Assembly (NCBI RefSeq): GCF_001552555.1
Contig: NZ_BCRK01000047.1
Coordinates: 1-36,110 of the forward strand
Source: Nocardiopsis trehalosi NBRC 14201
GTDB taxonomy: Bacteria > Actinomycetota > Actinomycetes > Streptosporangiales > Streptosporangiaceae
Direction of reading: 5' to 3'
DNA length: 36,110 bases
Shown here: one piece after another, positions 24,051-35,620 of the stretch
How positions within the stretch are numbered: the stretch's first letter is position 1
Layout of the letters: the number at the start of each line of letters is the position of its first letter
The notes under the pieces: model-generated
Told to the model about the DNA's origin: nothing
The model's input: only the letters and a program-made list of their open reading frames with translations
Database searches by the model: none
Translations under genes and position numbers: made by a program

Positions 24051-24890
24051 TCACCGCGGGAACGTGTCGGCGGGCGGCGCGGGGGAGTCCTCGGCGGTGG
24101 CGTCCCGCACCGGGGCGGCGCCGCCGACGAACCGCTCCAGCTCGCCGTCCGACAGCAGCCGGGCCATGTCGGGGTCGCGGTGCGCCCGCCGGGCCAGCTC
24201 CGCCACCGGCAGCGGGGCGTCGGACGCCACCAGCACCAGGTTGCCGAACCTGCGGCCCCGCAGCACCCCCGGCTCGGCGATCAGCGCGGCGTTGGCGAAC
24301 ACCGCCAGCGCGGTGGCCGCCTGGGCGCGCGCGTGCCGCAGCCGCCGGCCGTCGCCCACGTTCGCCGCGAACGTCCCGCCCGGCCGCAGCACCCGGGCGG
24401 CCTCGGCGTGGAACTCCACCGACGTCAGCGCGGCCGGGGTGCGCGCGCCCGCGAACACGTCGCAGACCACCAGGTCGGCGGAGGAGTCGCGGCGCTCGCC
24501 CAGCCAGGCGCGGGCGTCGCCGATGCCGACCCGGATGCCGGCGCCGCGCCCCCACGGCAGGGAGGCGCGCACCAGGTCGACCAGCCGGGCGTCGACGTCG
24601 ACCGCCCGCTGCCGCGACCCCGGCCGGGTGGCGGCGATGTAGCGGGCCAGGGTGAGCGCGCCCGCCCCCAGGTGCAGCACGTCCAGCGGTTCCCGGGGCG
24701 GCGCGGCCAGGTCGGCGACGTGGCCCAGCCGGCGCATGTACTCGAAGTCGAGGTAGGTGGGGTCGGACAGGTCGACGTGCGACTGCGGGGTGCCGTCGAC
24801 GACGAGCATCCAGGAGTCGGGGCGGTCGGCGTCGCGCAGCAGCTCGACCTCCGGCCGCCGGTCCGCGCCGTCCCCGTTGCGCCCGCGCAT
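24051..24890 (-). CDS. Spermidine synthase-fold methyltransferase-like protein
   Basis: A 279-residue soluble protein with the spermidine/spermine synthase Rossmann domain: LHLGAGALTLARYIAATRPGSRQRAVDVDARLVDLVR (cofactor site, about residues 70-105), IRVGIGDARAWL, and VCDVFAGARTPAALTSVEFHAEAARVLRPGGTFAANV. The residues where a true spermidine synthase has its D-x-x-D polyamine-binding aspartates read DVFAG here, so polyamine synthesis is doubtful. Many actinomycete proteins of this class are named spermidine synthase without proof. The N-terminal part (LVVDGTPQSHVDLSDPTYLDFEYMRRLGHV) matches that class. ATG 24890 has GGAGGG seven bases upstream. A TACGGT -10-like box lies about 40 bases further up. 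Confidence 0.85.
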   Translation of the reverse strand: MRGRNGDGADRRPEVELLRDADRPDSWMLVVDGTPQSHVDLSDPTYLDFEYMRRLGHVADLAAPPREPLDVLHLGAGALTLARYIAATRPGSRQRAVDVDARLVDLVRASLPWGRGAGIRVGIGDARAWLGERRDSSADLVVCDVFAGARTPAALTSVEFHAEAARVLRPGGTFAANVGDGRRLRHARAQAATALAVFANAALIAEPGVLRGRRFGNLVLVASDAPLPVAELARRAHRDPDMARLLSDGELERFVGGAAPVRDATAEDSPAPPADTFPR

Positions 24891-24987
24891 GCGCGCCCTC
24901 CGCTCCCTCGTCCGCCCCGGCAGCTCTCACCGTACGGCGTGCGCGGTGGTGCTCCGCCGGGCGCGGCCCGGCGGAGCACCGGGCGGG

Positions 24988-25848
24988 TCAGGCGCGGTCG
25001 AGCGCGGCGAGTTCCGCGTCGTCCAGCACCAGGTCGGCGGCCGCGACGCTGTCGCGGATGGTCTCGGGCCGCGACGACCCCGGGATGGGCAGCACGTGCG
25101 GCCCCTTGGCCAGCATCCAGGCCAGGCAGACCTGCTGCGGGCTCACTCCGCGCGCCTTGGCGACCTCGGCGAACGCGGCGTGCCGGTCGGCCAGCCCGGC
25201 CGCCTTGGAGATGCCGCCCAGCGGGCTCCACGGCAGGAAGGCCGTGCCCAGCTCGGCGCACAGCTCCAGCTCCGGCTCGCTGGACCGGAAGGCGGGCGAG
25301 TACTGGTTCTGCACCGCCGCCAGGCGCCCGCCGAGCACCAGGTCGGCGGCCCGGATCTGCCCCGGGTCGGCGTTGGACACGCCCGCCAGCCGGATCTTGC
25401 CCGCGTCGAGCAGCTCGGCCAGGGCGCCCACGGACTCCTCGAACGGCACCTCGGGGTCGGGGCGGTGGAACTGGTAGAGCCCGATCGCCTCCACGCCGAG
25501 CCGGCGCAGGGACGCGTCGCACGCCCGCTTCAGGTACTCCGGGCGGCCGTCGAGCGCCCACGACCCGTCGCCCGGACGCGTGTGGCCGCCCTTGGTCGCC
25601 ACCAGCACCTCGGAGGTGTCGCCGCCGTAGGACGCCAGCGCCTCGGCGATGAGCAGTTCGTTGTGCCCGGGGTCGGTGGCGTCGAGGTGGTAGGCGTCGG
25701 CCGTGTCGATCAGGGTCACGCCGGCGTCGAGGGCGGCGTGCACGGTCGCGATCGCACGCTCCCGGTCGGGGCGGCCCTCGATGGACAGGGGCATGCCGCC
25801 CAGGCCGATCGCGCCGACGGACCGGTCGCCGATGGTTCGCTGCTGCAT
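24988..25848 (-). CDS. Aldo/keto reductase
   Basis: A 286-residue NADPH-dependent oxidoreductase of the AKR superfamily, reducing aldehydes or ketones. The catalytic tetrad can be placed: Asp and Tyr in TLIDTADAYHL, Lys in VATKGGHT, and His in YQFHRPDP. The C-terminal cofactor part reads HVLPIPGSSRPETIRDS. The (beta/alpha)8 repeats cover the full length, a little short compared with 310-330, which is normal for this subgroup. ATG 25848 has AGGAGA about 12 bases upstream. It is divergently transcribed from the LysR gene, and that regulator very likely controls it. Substrate unknown. Confidence 0.92.
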   Translation of the reverse strand: MQQRTIGDRSVGAIGLGGMPLSIEGRPDRERAIATVHAALDAGVTLIDTADAYHLDATDPGHNELLIAEALASYGGDTSEVLVATKGGHTRPGDGSWALDGRPEYLKRACDASLRRLGVEAIGLYQFHRPDPEVPFEESVGALAELLDAGKIRLAGVSNADPGQIRAADLVLGGRLAAVQNQYSPAFRSSEPELELCAELGTAFLPWSPLGGISKAAGLADRHAAFAEVAKARGVSPQQVCLAWMLAKGPHVLPIPGSSRPETIRDSVAAADLVLDDAELAALDRA

Positions 25849-25935
25849 GCTGCGGATTCTCTCCTGCGGTGGGTCGGGGATCGTGCGGGCGCGCCGGGAG
25901 GCGCCCCGCACCCAGCCTGACCGCCCGCGGTTAAG

Positions 25936-25946
25936 CTGTCCAACAG
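25936..25946. promoter_or_regulatory. LysR-type site in the divergent promoter region
   Basis: CTGT-CCA-ACAG is a short dyad within an AT-richer patch (25930-25955) between the divergent reductase and LysR genes. TTGGAC on the minus strand overlaps it and could be the -35 of the reductase, with CAGGCT 18 bases further. Confidence 0.4.
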
Positions 25947-25983
25947 AAGAAACCGATCGCGGCGTTCGCTCCGGGTGATCAAT

Positions 25984-26898
25984 GTGGAACTGCGGCAGCT
26001 CCGCTACTTCGTCGCCGTCGCCGAGGAGCGGCACTTCACCCGCGCGGCGCGGCGGCTGCACGTCGCCCAGTCGGGTCTGTCCGCCTCCGTGCGCGCCCTC
26101 GAACGCGAGCTCGGCGCGCCGCTGTTCGTGCGCAGCACCCGCCGCGTCGCCCTCACCGACGCGGGCCGCGCCCTGCTCCCCGAGGCCCGCCGCACGCTCG
26201 ACCGCGCCGACTCCGCCCGCGAGGCCGTCGCCGCCGTCCGCGGCCTGCTCCGGGGCACCCTGCGCGTGGGCACCCTCCAGTGCCTCGGCGGCATCGACGT
26301 CCCCCGGCTGCTCGCCGACTTCCGCGCCGCCCACCCCGGCGTCGAGATCCGCCTCCAGCAGGACGGCACCCGCGCCCTGCTCGACGGGGTCCGCTCCGGC
26401 GCCGTCGACGTCGCCTTCACCGCCGCCGACGGCACCGAGGCCGCCGACCTCGACCTGCTCCCCATCGCCGCCGAACCCATGGTGCTGGCCTGCGCCCCCG
26501 GGCACCGCGCCGCCGCCGCCGGGGCCGCGCGCCCGGCCGACCTCGCCGGGGAGCCCTTCGTGGACTTCACCGCCGGCTTCGGCACCCGCGACGCCGCCGA
26601 CCGGATGCTCGCCGCCCACGGGGTCGACCGCCGCGTCGGGCTGGAGGTCAACGACGTCCACACGCTGCTGGACCTGGTGGCCCACGGCCTCGGCGTCGCC
26701 ATCGTGCCCGCCCACTTCGCCGGCAAGACCGACGGCGCCGCGTTCGTCCCCATCACCGGCGCCGAGCCGTGGCGCACCACCGCCGCCAGCGCGGGCGGGG
26801 GCGGCGCGGGCGCCGCCGCGCGGGCCCTGCTCGCCATGGTCGCCGAGCGCGCCCCCGCCTCCGGCGGCGCGGCTGCGGGCGCCCCGGTGTGCCGCTAG
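25984..26898 (+). CDS. LysR-family transcriptional regulator
   Basis: A 304-residue regulator. The N-terminal winged helix-turn-helix is [50 protein letters not shown]-like (residues 1-50), and the substrate-binding domain runs from about 90 to 295 ([22 protein letters not shown] onward). GTG 25984 is chosen over GTG 25975 because LysR proteins begin MELRQLR and GGGTG sits six bases upstream. Divergent from the aldo/keto reductase, which is the classic LysR arrangement with the target gene. The tail is Ala/Gly-rich. The effector is unknown. Confidence 0.92.
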   Translation: MELRQLRYFVAVAEERHFTRAARRLHVAQSGLSASVRALERELGAPLFVRSTRRVALTDAGRALLPEARRTLDRADSAREAVAAVRGLLRGTLRVGTLQCLGGIDVPRLLADFRAAHPGVEIRLQQDGTRALLDGVRSGAVDVAFTAADGTEAADLDLLPIAAEPMVLACAPGHRAAAAGAARPADLAGEPFVDFTAGFGTRDAADRMLAAHGVDRRVGLEVNDVHTLLDLVAHGLGVAIVPAHFAGKTDGAAFVPITGAEPWRTTAASAGGGGAGAAARALLAMVAERAPASGGAAAGAPVCR

Positions 26899-26912
26899 CC
26901 TGGAACCCCTTT

Positions 26913-26940
26913 CTCCACCCGATCGTCTCCACCCGATCGT
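26913..26940 (+). repeat. Perfect 14-bp tandem duplication before proS
   Basis: CTCCACCCGATCGT occurs twice head to tail (26913-26926 and 26927-26940), 22 bases before the proS start. A TAGCCT box that includes the LysR stop codon (26896-26901) precedes it. The repeat lies in the likely proS leader. Confidence 0.7.
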
Positions 26941-26962
26941 GCCCGTTCTACGAGGAGTGGCC

Positions 26963-28720
26963 GTGCTGCTGCGGATGTCGACCCTGTTCCTGCGCACCCT
27001 GCGTGAGGACCCGGCGGACGCCGAGGTGCCGAGCCACCGGCTGATGGTGCGCGGCGGGTTCGTGCGGCGCGCCGCGCCCGGCATCTACACCTGGCTGCCG
27101 CTGGGCAAGATCGTGCTGGAGAACGTCGCCGCGGTCGTCCGCGAGGAGATGGCGCGCATCGGCGGCCAGGAGGTCCTGCTCCCGGCCCTGCTGCCCCGCG
27201 AGTACTACGAGGCCAGCAACCGGTGGACCGAGTACGGCGACAGCCTGTTCCGGCTGGTCGACCGCAAGGGCGCCGACTACCTCCTCGGCCCCACCCACGA
27301 GGAGCTGTTCACGCTGCTCGTCAAGGGCGAGTACAGCTCGTACAAGGACTTCCCGGTGATCCTGTACCAGATCCAGGAGAAGTTCCGCGACGAGGCCCGG
27401 CCCCGCGCGGGCGTGCTGCGCGGCCGCGAGTTCCACATGAAGGACTCCTACTCCTTCGACATCGACGACGAGGGCCTGGACCGGTCCTACGCGCTGCACC
27501 GCGAGGCCTACATCCGGATCTTCGACCGGCTCGGCCTGAAGTACGCCATCGTCTCCGCCATGTCCGGGTCCATGGGCGGGTCCGCCTCCGAGGAGTTCCT
27601 CGCCGAGACCCCCACCGGCGAGGACACGTTCGTCCGCAGCACCGGCTCCGACTACGCCGCCAACGTCGAGGCCGTGCGCACCCCCGCGCCGCCCGCGCTG
27701 CCCATCGACGGCCTGCCCGCCGCCCAGGTGCACCACACCCCGGACACCCCCACCATCGCCACCCTGGTCGACCACCTCAACGGCGCCGGCCTGGGCCGCA
27801 CCTTCACCGCGGCCGACACGCTGAAGAACGTCCTGGTCAAGACCCGCGCGCCCGGCGCCGACGACTGGGAGATCCTGGGCGTCGGCCTGCCCGGCGACCG
27901 CGAGGTCGACCTCAAGCGCCTGGAGGCCGTGCTCCACCCCGCCGAGGTCGCCCTGCTGGACGAGGCCGACTTCGCCGCCCACCCGTACCTCGTCAAGGGC
28001 TACGTCGGCCCCAACGCGCTGCTCGGCAACAAGCACCGCTACCTGGTCGACCCCCGCGTGGTCGAGGGCACCCGCTGGGTCACCGGCGCCGACACCCCCG
28101 ACCACCACGTCGTCGACCTGGTCTGCGGCCGCGACTTCACCCCGGACGGCACCATCGAGGCCGCCGAGGTCCGCGAGGGCGACCCCTCGCCCGACGGCAC
28201 CGGCACCCTCTACGCCGCCCGCGGCATCGAGATCGGCCACATCTTCCAGCTCGGCCGCAAGTTCGCCGACGCCTTCGAGCTGGACGCCCTCGGCCCCGAC
28301 GGCAAGCCCCGCCGGATCACCATGGGCTCCTACGGCATTGGCGTGTCCCGGGTGGTCGCCGCCATCGTGGAGCAGTCCCACGACGACAAGGGCATCGTCT
28401 GGCCGCGCGCGGTCGCCCCCGCCGACGTGCACGTGGTCGGCACCGGCAAGGGCGAGCAGATCGAGGTCGCCCTGCGGATCGCCGAGGAGCTGCGCGACCG
28501 CGGCGTCCGGGTCATCGTTGACGACCGCAAGGGCGTCTCGCCCGGCGTCAAGTTCACCGACGCCGAACTCCTCGGCGTCCCCACCGGCCTCATCGTCGGC
28601 AAGGGCCTGGCCCAGGGCGTCGTGGAGCTGCGCGACCGCGCCACCGGGGAGCGCTCGGAGATCCCGCTCGACTCCGCGGTGGACCGGGTGGCCGGGATCG
28701 TCCGCGCCGACCGCGGCTGA
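26963..28720 (+). CDS. proS: Prolyl-tRNA synthetase
   Basis: A 585-residue class II aminoacyl-tRNA synthetase that charges tRNA-Pro. It is the bacterial long form with an inserted YbaK-like editing domain (about residues 225-395), which clears mischarged Ala-tRNA-Pro. Motif 1 lies near GMxxWLPLG-like [18 protein letters not shown]. Motif 2 is [21 protein letters not shown], and motif 3 is [18 protein letters not shown]. The anticodon-binding domain is at the C-terminus ([11 protein letters not shown] to the end). GTG 26963 has GAGGAG six bases upstream. The order proS followed by the rimP-nusA-infB block is common in actinobacteria. Confidence 0.97.
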   Translation: MLLRMSTLFLRTLREDPADAEVPSHRLMVRGGFVRRAAPGIYTWLPLGKIVLENVAAVVREEMARIGGQEVLLPALLPREYYEASNRWTEYGDSLFRLVDRKGADYLLGPTHEELFTLLVKGEYSSYKDFPVILYQIQEKFRDEARPRAGVLRGREFHMKDSYSFDIDDEGLDRSYALHREAYIRIFDRLGLKYAIVSAMSGSMGGSASEEFLAETPTGEDTFVRSTGSDYAANVEAVRTPAPPALPIDGLPAAQVHHTPDTPTIATLVDHLNGAGLGRTFTAADTLKNVLVKTRAPGADDWEILGVGLPGDREVDLKRLEAVLHPAEVALLDEADFAAHPYLVKGYVGPNALLGNKHRYLVDPRVVEGTRWVTGADTPDHHVVDLVCGRDFTPDGTIEAAEVREGDPSPDGTGTLYAARGIEIGHIFQLGRKFADAFELDALGPDGKPRRITMGSYGIGVSRVVAAIVEQSHDDKGIVWPRAVAPADVHVVGTGKGEQIEVALRIAEELRDRGVRVIVDDRKGVSPGVKFTDAELLGVPTGLIVGKGLAQGVVELRDRATGERSEIPLDSAVDRVAGIVRADRG

Positions 28721-28729
28721 CCCGCATCG

Positions 28730-28753
28730 CGGCGCCCGCTCCGGCGGGCGCCG
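28730..28753. terminator. 10-bp hairpin between convergent genes
   Basis: CGGCGCCCGC (28730-28739) and GCGGGCGCCG (28744-28753) with a TCCG loop lie nine bases past the proS stop and 13 bases from the convergent stop. Confidence 0.8.
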
Positions 28754-28766
28754 CCGCCGGGCGGGA

Positions 28767-29225
28767 TCACCCGCCCGCGGGGTCCTCCGGCGGCGCGCCC
28801 TCGGCGAACCCCGGGAACGGCTCGGGCTCGGCGCCCCACACCAGGCCGCGCACCGTCGCCGACTGCAGGGCGCGCGCGGCGAGGTCGCGCAGCACCGGGT
28901 CGGTCGACGCCGCCACCTGGAGGTAGGCCTGCGCGGTCACCCGCTCCAGCCCGGCCGCGTAGGCGTCGAGCGCGGCGTCGCCGTCGTCCTCGGGCAGCGC
29001 GTAGGCGGCCCGGCCGGAGTCGGGTGTGGTGTCGCGGGCGACCAGCTCGGTCCGCAGGGTGTCGCGCTGCGTGCGGTGGTCGTCCAGGTAGGCGTAGCAG
29101 CGGTCGCGCCGGCCGCCGGAGCTGCGCGCGCCGACGTAGCCGTACCCGTACACCGCGGCGTGCTCGGCGCGCAGCGCCTCCTGGAGCACGGCGGTGTCGG
29201 AGAGGTCCTCGGGGGTGGGGCTCAC
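28767..29225 (-). CDS. Ferritin-like DUF4439 protein
   Basis: A 152-residue four-helix protein of the DUF4439 ferritin-like family. Helix 1 reads LQEALRAEHAAVYGYGYVGARS, helix 2 CYAYLDDHRTQRDTLRTELVA, helix 3 AALDAYAAGLERVTAQAYLQVAAS, and helix 4 VLRDLAARALQSATVRGLVW. The Glu-His and Asp-His pairs in helices 1 and 2 are at metal-site positions, but whether iron is bound is unproven. The GTG start overlaps the stop of the lipoprotein gene as GTGA. Its helices 1-2 resemble those of that neighbour, so the two probably arose by duplication and form a complex. The location next to proS and rimP is widespread in actinobacteria. Confidence 0.88.
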   Translation of the reverse strand: MSPTPEDLSDTAVLQEALRAEHAAVYGYGYVGARSSGGRRDRCYAYLDDHRTQRDTLRTELVARDTTPDSGRAAYALPEDDGDAALDAYAAGLERVTAQAYLQVAASTDPVLRDLAARALQSATVRGLVWGAEPEPFPGFAEGAPPEDPAGG

Positions 29226-29731
29226 TTCGCCTCCGCGAGCTGGTGGGCGTGGCCGGCCTCGCTCGCCCCGATCGCGGCGAGCAGTTGGGCCAGCGAGGGG
29301 TCGGCCACCCGGCCCGCCTGGCGGACGCGGGCACCGGCCGCGCCGTCCTCGGCGACGCGCAGCCCCTCGGTCGGCACCGGGTCGCCGGGCACCGGTTCGG
29401 GGCTGGGGCCGGGGGAGTCCTCGGCCGCGCGGGGCTCGGCGCCGGCGTCGTCGGGCAGCCGGGAGCGCAGCGCTTCCAGGTGCGTCCGGTGGTCGCCGAG
29501 GAGGCGCTCCAGCAGGTCGGAGGGGCCCTCGCCCGCGGCGACCGTGGCCTCGTAGCGCGCGATCATGCGCTCCTTCTCGGCGATCGCGCCGCGCAGCACG
29601 TACTCGTCGGGGCTGATCTCACTGGGATACCAGCGGGGCCCCTGGCACCCGCCCAGGGCGGCGGCCGCGAAGGCCGCGGCGGCACCGGCGACGAACGTCC
29701 GCCGGCTGACGGAGCCGAAGTCGTGGCCCAC
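29222..29731 (-). CDS. Tat-exported ferritin-like lipoprotein
   Basis: A 169-residue secreted lipoprotein. The N-terminus SVSRRTFVAGAAAAFAAAALGGC combines a twin-arginine motif with a lipobox (LGGC), so it is predicted to be folded in the cytoplasm, exported by Tat and lipid-anchored. The mature part has a helical pair, EYVLRGAIAEKERMIARYEATVAAG and LLERLLGDHRTHLEALRSRLPD, a Pro/Glu/Asp linker, and a last helix PSLAQLLAAIGASEAGHAHQLAEA. The DHRTHLEALR segment parallels DHRTQRDTLR of the following gene. GTG 29731 has GAGGAG six bases upstream. The four-base overlap with the DUF4439 gene marks an operon. Tat export would be consistent with a metal- or cofactor-loaded protein. Confidence 0.85.
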   Translation of the reverse strand: MGHDFGSVSRRTFVAGAAAAFAAAALGGCQGPRWYPSEISPDEYVLRGAIAEKERMIARYEATVAAGEGPSDLLERLLGDHRTHLEALRSRLPDDAGAEPRAAEDSPGPSPEPVPGDPVPTEGLRVAEDGAAGARVRQAGRVADPSLAQLLAAIGASEAGHAHQLAEAK

Positions 29732-30044
29732 GCCTGTCTCCTCACCATTCTCCGCGGAACCGAGGGGGACGCCCCGAGCGCCGGCGGGAGGCCGCGGCCG
29801 GCGGGCGCGGACGATCGGGGTCCCATCCTCCCATGGCGGGGGCGTTCCTCGCGCCCGCGCGGCCGCGCGCGGCGCGCCCCGCGCGGGCGCCCCGCCGGAC
29901 CGGCCCCCGGCGCGCCGGCACGCGGCCGGAGGACCGCGGACTGTGGATACCCTTGAGCCGGACCGCCGTCGCCGTGACGTGCGGCCGACGGACGCACCGT
30001 CCCGACACCGACCCGGGCGGAGGCACCGCCGAGGAGGAGCACCC
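29732..30044. other. Divergent promoter region between the lipoprotein and rimP
   Basis: About 310 bases. A TACCCT box at 29948-29953 is the best promoter candidate for the rimP operon, with a leader of about 85 nt ending in GAGGAGGAG. The remainder (29770-29940) is a very GC-rich run in which I see no gene or clear structure. Confidence 0.5.
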
Positions 30045-30527
30045 ATGGGCGCGCAGGCTCGCCACGACCGCATCGCCGAGCTGCTTCGGCCGGTCCTGGC
30101 CGAGGCCGGACTCGACCTGGAGGCCGTCGAGGTCACCCCCGCGGGCCGGCGCCGGCTGCTGCGGGTGGTCGTCGACTCCGACGACGGCGTCGACCTCGAC
30201 ACCGTGGGAACGGTCAGCCAGGAGGTCTCCGCGGCCCTCGACGCCGCCGACGCCATGGGCAAGGCCCCCTATGTCCTGGAGGTCACCTCCCCCGGAGTCG
30301 ACCGGCCCCTCACCCTGCCCCGCCACTGGCGGCGCTCGCGGGGGCGCCTCGTCCAGGCCCCGCTCACCGGCGGCGGCGAGGTCGTGGGGCGGGTCAGCGA
30401 CGCCGACGACACCGGGGTCACCCTGGAGGTCGACGGCGCGGATCGTGTATACGAGTACTCCGACCTGGGGCGCGGCAAGGTGCAGGTGGAATTCCGCCGC
30501 GAGGCCGACGCCGACGCGGCGGACTAG
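30045..30527 (+). CDS. rimP: Ribosome maturation factor RimP
   Basis: A 160-residue assembly factor for the 30S subunit. The N-terminal alpha/beta domain (residues 1-90) carries the family features LRVVVDSDDGVDLDTVGTVSQEVSAALD and YVLEVTSPGVDRPLT. The C-terminal SH3-like barrel ends YEYSDLGRGKVQVEF. Length is typical. ATG 30045 has GAGGAGGAG seven bases upstream. It is the first gene of the rimP-nusA-ylxR-infB operon and ends 12 bases before nusA. Confidence 0.95.
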   Translation: MGAQARHDRIAELLRPVLAEAGLDLEAVEVTPAGRRRLLRVVVDSDDGVDLDTVGTVSQEVSAALDAADAMGKAPYVLEVTSPGVDRPLTLPRHWRRSRGRLVQAPLTGGGEVVGRVSDADDTGVTLEVDGADRVYEYSDLGRGKVQVEFRREADADAAD

Positions 30528-30539
30528 AGGGGGAGCCCC

Positions 30540-31568
30540 GTGGATATCGATATGAGCGTCCTGCGCAGCCTGGAGCGCGAGAAGGACATCTCGGTGGACC
30601 TCGTCGTCAAGGCGATCGAGGACGCCCTGCTGATCGCCTACCACCGGCAGGAGGGCACCGAGACCGCGGCACGCGTCGAGCTGGACCGCGCCACCGGGCA
30701 CGTCACGGTGTGGGCGACCGAGACCGACGACGACGGCCAGGCCGTCGGCGAGTACGACGCCACCCCGTCCGGGTTCGGCCGGATCGCCACGTCAACCGCC
30801 AAGCAGGTCATCCTGCAGCGCCTGCGCGACGCCGAGGACGAGCTGACGCTGGGCGAGTTCGCCGGGCGCGAGTACGAGATCGTCTCCGGCATCATCCAGC
30901 AGGGCAAGGACCCGCGCAACGTCCTCGTGGACCTCGGCCGGATCGAGGCCGTCCTGCCGCCGCAGGAGCAGGTCCCCTCCGAGCCCTACGAGCACGGCGA
31001 GCGGCTGCGCGCCTACGTGGTGCAGGTCCGCAAGGGCCACCGCGGCCCCTCGGTCACGCTGTCGCGCACCCACCCCAACCTGGTGCGCAAGCTGTTCGAG
31101 CTGGAGGTGCCCGAGATCGCCGACGGCACCGTCGAGATCGCGGCGATCGCCCGCGAGGCCGGGCACCGCACCAAGATGGCCGTGAAGTCCAACAAGTCCG
31201 GCGTCAACGCCAAGGGGGCGTGCATCGGCCCGCTCGGCAGCCGCGTCCGCAACGTCATGGCGGAGCTGAACGGCGAGAAGATCGACATCGTCGACTACTC
31301 CGAGGACCCCGCCGTGTTCGTCGGCAACGCGCTGTCCCCGGCCCGGGTCACCCGGGTCGAGGTCGTCGACGCGGCGGCCAAGGTCGCCCGGGTCACGGTC
31401 CCCGACTACCAGCAGTCGCTGGCCATCGGCAAGGAGGGGCAGAACGCCCGCCTGGCCGCCCGGCTCACCGGCTGGCGCATCGACATCCGCTCCGACGCCG
31501 AGACCGACGGCGACACCGCCGACGACGACGGCCGTCCCAGCGGCCAGGCCGACGCGCCGACACGGTAG
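30540..31568 (+). CDS. nusA: Transcription termination/antitermination protein NusA
   Basis: A 342-residue RNA polymerase-binding factor for pausing, termination and antitermination. The N-terminal domain (1-120, beginning [29 protein letters not shown]) contacts polymerase. The S1 domain is at about 125-195 ([30 protein letters not shown]). KH1 and KH2 follow at about 200-330, with [26 protein letters not shown] and [22 protein letters not shown]. The C-terminal acidic repeats of E. coli NusA are missing, as in other actinobacteria. GTG 30540 has a GGGGGAG site. It is co-transcribed with rimP. Confidence 0.96.
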   Translation: MDIDMSVLRSLEREKDISVDLVVKAIEDALLIAYHRQEGTETAARVELDRATGHVTVWATETDDDGQAVGEYDATPSGFGRIATSTAKQVILQRLRDAEDELTLGEFAGREYEIVSGIIQQGKDPRNVLVDLGRIEAVLPPQEQVPSEPYEHGERLRAYVVQVRKGHRGPSVTLSRTHPNLVRKLFELEVPEIADGTVEIAAIAREAGHRTKMAVKSNKSGVNAKGACIGPLGSRVRNVMAELNGEKIDIVDYSEDPAVFVGNALSPARVTRVEVVDAAAKVARVTVPDYQQSLAIGKEGQNARLAARLTGWRIDIRSDAETDGDTADDDGRPSGQADAPTR

Positions 31569-31571
31569 ACT
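31566..31571 (+). promoter_or_regulatory. -10 box before ylxR
   Basis: TAGACT overlaps the nusA stop codon (31566-31568) and ends eight bases before GTG 31580. It is a likely internal promoter giving a nearly leaderless ylxR transcript. Confidence 0.4.
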
Positions 31572-31579
31572 GGACGCAC

Positions 31580-31867
31580 GTGACCGGTCACATCCCGATG
31601 CGCATGTGCGTGGGCTGCCGGTCGCGGGCAGCCCGATCCGAACTGCTGCGGCTGGTGGCCGCGTCCGGTGCCGTCGTGCCGGACCCCGCCGGGCGCACTC
31701 CGGGACGGGGAGCCTACCTCCACGCCGACCCCCGTTGCTGGGAGTCCGCGGAGCGGCGCAGGGTATGGCCGCGGGCCTTCCGGTCCGCCGGCGGTCTCGA
31801 CACCTCGGGTGTCGCCGCCTACCTCGGCGCCACTCCGCGCGTTGGAGGCGCTCGCCGATCCGGATAG
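31580..31867 (+). CDS. ylxR: YlxR (DUF448) RNA-binding protein
   Basis: A 95-residue basic protein of the YlxR/RnpM family, which sits between nusA and infB in most Gram-positives and has been linked to RNase P modulation in other bacteria. The signature PMRMCVGCRSRAARSELLRLV (CxGCR) and the GRGAYLHADPRCWESA block are present. The C-terminal half is Arg/Ala-rich. The GTG start is 11 bases past nusA. The stop codon TAG overlaps a TAGGGT hexamer and an AGGG run that could drive and start the next short frame. Confidence 0.92.
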   Translation: MTGHIPMRMCVGCRSRAARSELLRLVAASGAVVPDPAGRTPGRGAYLHADPRCWESAERRRVWPRAFRSAGGLDTSGVAAYLGATPRVGGARRSG

Positions 31868-32081
31868 GGTTGGAATGATCTCGCCGATCGCGCGGTTGTC
31901 ATGACCGGCGATCGGTGGTCGCGCCGTGCCGGGTCCCCGGCACGGCCGGCCCATTGTTGTGTAACGACGAGGAAGCGGGTCGAGATTGCGATGAGCGCTC
32001 GATGAGTACGCAGCGATGAGTACGACAAGCTAGCGACGGTCCGGCACAAGCCCATGTCCCGGACCGAAGTAGAGGAGAGCA
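31865..32081 (+). promoter_or_regulatory. Structured ylxR-infB leader with a chain of micro-frames
   Basis: Four short frames are linked by ATGA start/stop overlaps: 31875-31904 (MISPIARLS), 31901-32005 (34 residues, MTGDRW...AMSAR), 32002-32019 (MSTQR) and 32016-32033 (MSTTS). Stems present are CCGATCGC/GCGATCGG (31884-31891 and 31908-31915), a 9-10 bp stem at 31924-31945, and CGGTCCGG/CCGGACCG (32037-32044 and 32059-32066). GATGAGTACG occurs twice (32001-32010 and 32015-32024). TAGGGT (31865-31870) is a -10-like box. Whether the frames are translated is unknown. Confidence 0.45.
31924..31945 (+). terminator. Hairpin between ylxR and infB
   Basis: CCGTGCCGGG and CCCGGCACGG are inverted repeats forming a 9-bp stem with a GTCC tetraloop. 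It could terminate or attenuate read-through into infB, and it lies inside the 34-codon micro-frame. Confidence 0.55.
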
Positions 32082-35159
<3,078 letters not shown>

Positions 35160-35181
35160 CGCGGTAGCACCACCCCGCGGT

Positions 35182-35211
35182 CCCCGGGTCCGGCGCACGC
35201 CGGGCCCGGGG
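35182..35211 (+). terminator. 13-bp hairpin after infB
   Basis: Bases 35182-35194 and 35199-35211 pair over 13 bp with one G-U pair and a 4-nt loop, 22 bases past the infB stop. Outer GC-rich complementarity may extend it. Confidence 0.8.
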
Positions 35212-35318
35212 GCGCGCCGCGGGTCCCTTCCCTTCTCCTCGGCCCGGCCGCGCCGTCAAGCGGCCCGTACATGACAGGTGAATCGCGTATCGCGGTGACC
35301 GGCACACGGGGTGGACGC

Positions 35319-35615
35319 GTGTTCGTTGGAGCCCTGACCCTCGACCTCCTGCTGGGCGACGTCCGCTCGCTCAAGCAGAAGCGCTCCGTCGTCCGGCCCA
35401 TCGTGGCCGAGCTGGCGCGCAAGTTCCCCGTCTCGGCCGCGGAGACCGGCGACCAGGACCTGTACCGCAGGTGCGAGGTCGGCGTCGCCGTGGTGGGCTC
35501 CACCGCCGCCCACTGCTCGCGGGTGCTCGACTCCTGCGAGCGGCTGGTCGCCGGCCGCCCCGAGATCGAGCTGCTCTCCGCGAGGCAGCGGCTCTTCAGT
35601 GCAGAGGAAGATTGA
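35319..35615 (+). CDS. DUF503 family protein
   Basis: A 98-residue alpha/beta protein of the DUF503 (YlxP) family. Its gene lies between infB and rbfA in many bacteria and is presumed to act in ribosome assembly or translation. The signature LTLDLLLGDVRSLKQKRSVVRPIVAELARKFPVSAAETG is near the start and VGVAVVGSTAAHCSRVLDSCERLVAGRPEIELL near the end. I chose GTG 35319 (reading VFVGAL), which fits the family's start and length and has GGGGTGG upstream. An in-frame ATG at 35271 adds 16 residues but has no ribosome binding site. The stop is five bases before rbfA. Confidence 0.9.
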   Translation: MFVGALTLDLLLGDVRSLKQKRSVVRPIVAELARKFPVSAAETGDQDLYRRCEVGVAVVGSTAAHCSRVLDSCERLVAGRPEIELLSARQRLFSAEED

Positions 35616-35620
35616 TACCG

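Noticed and set aside
24051-24890. Genuine spermidine synthase
   Set aside because: The fold is right, but the polyamine-binding aspartate region reads DVFAG and no polyamine genes are nearby. Named by fold only.
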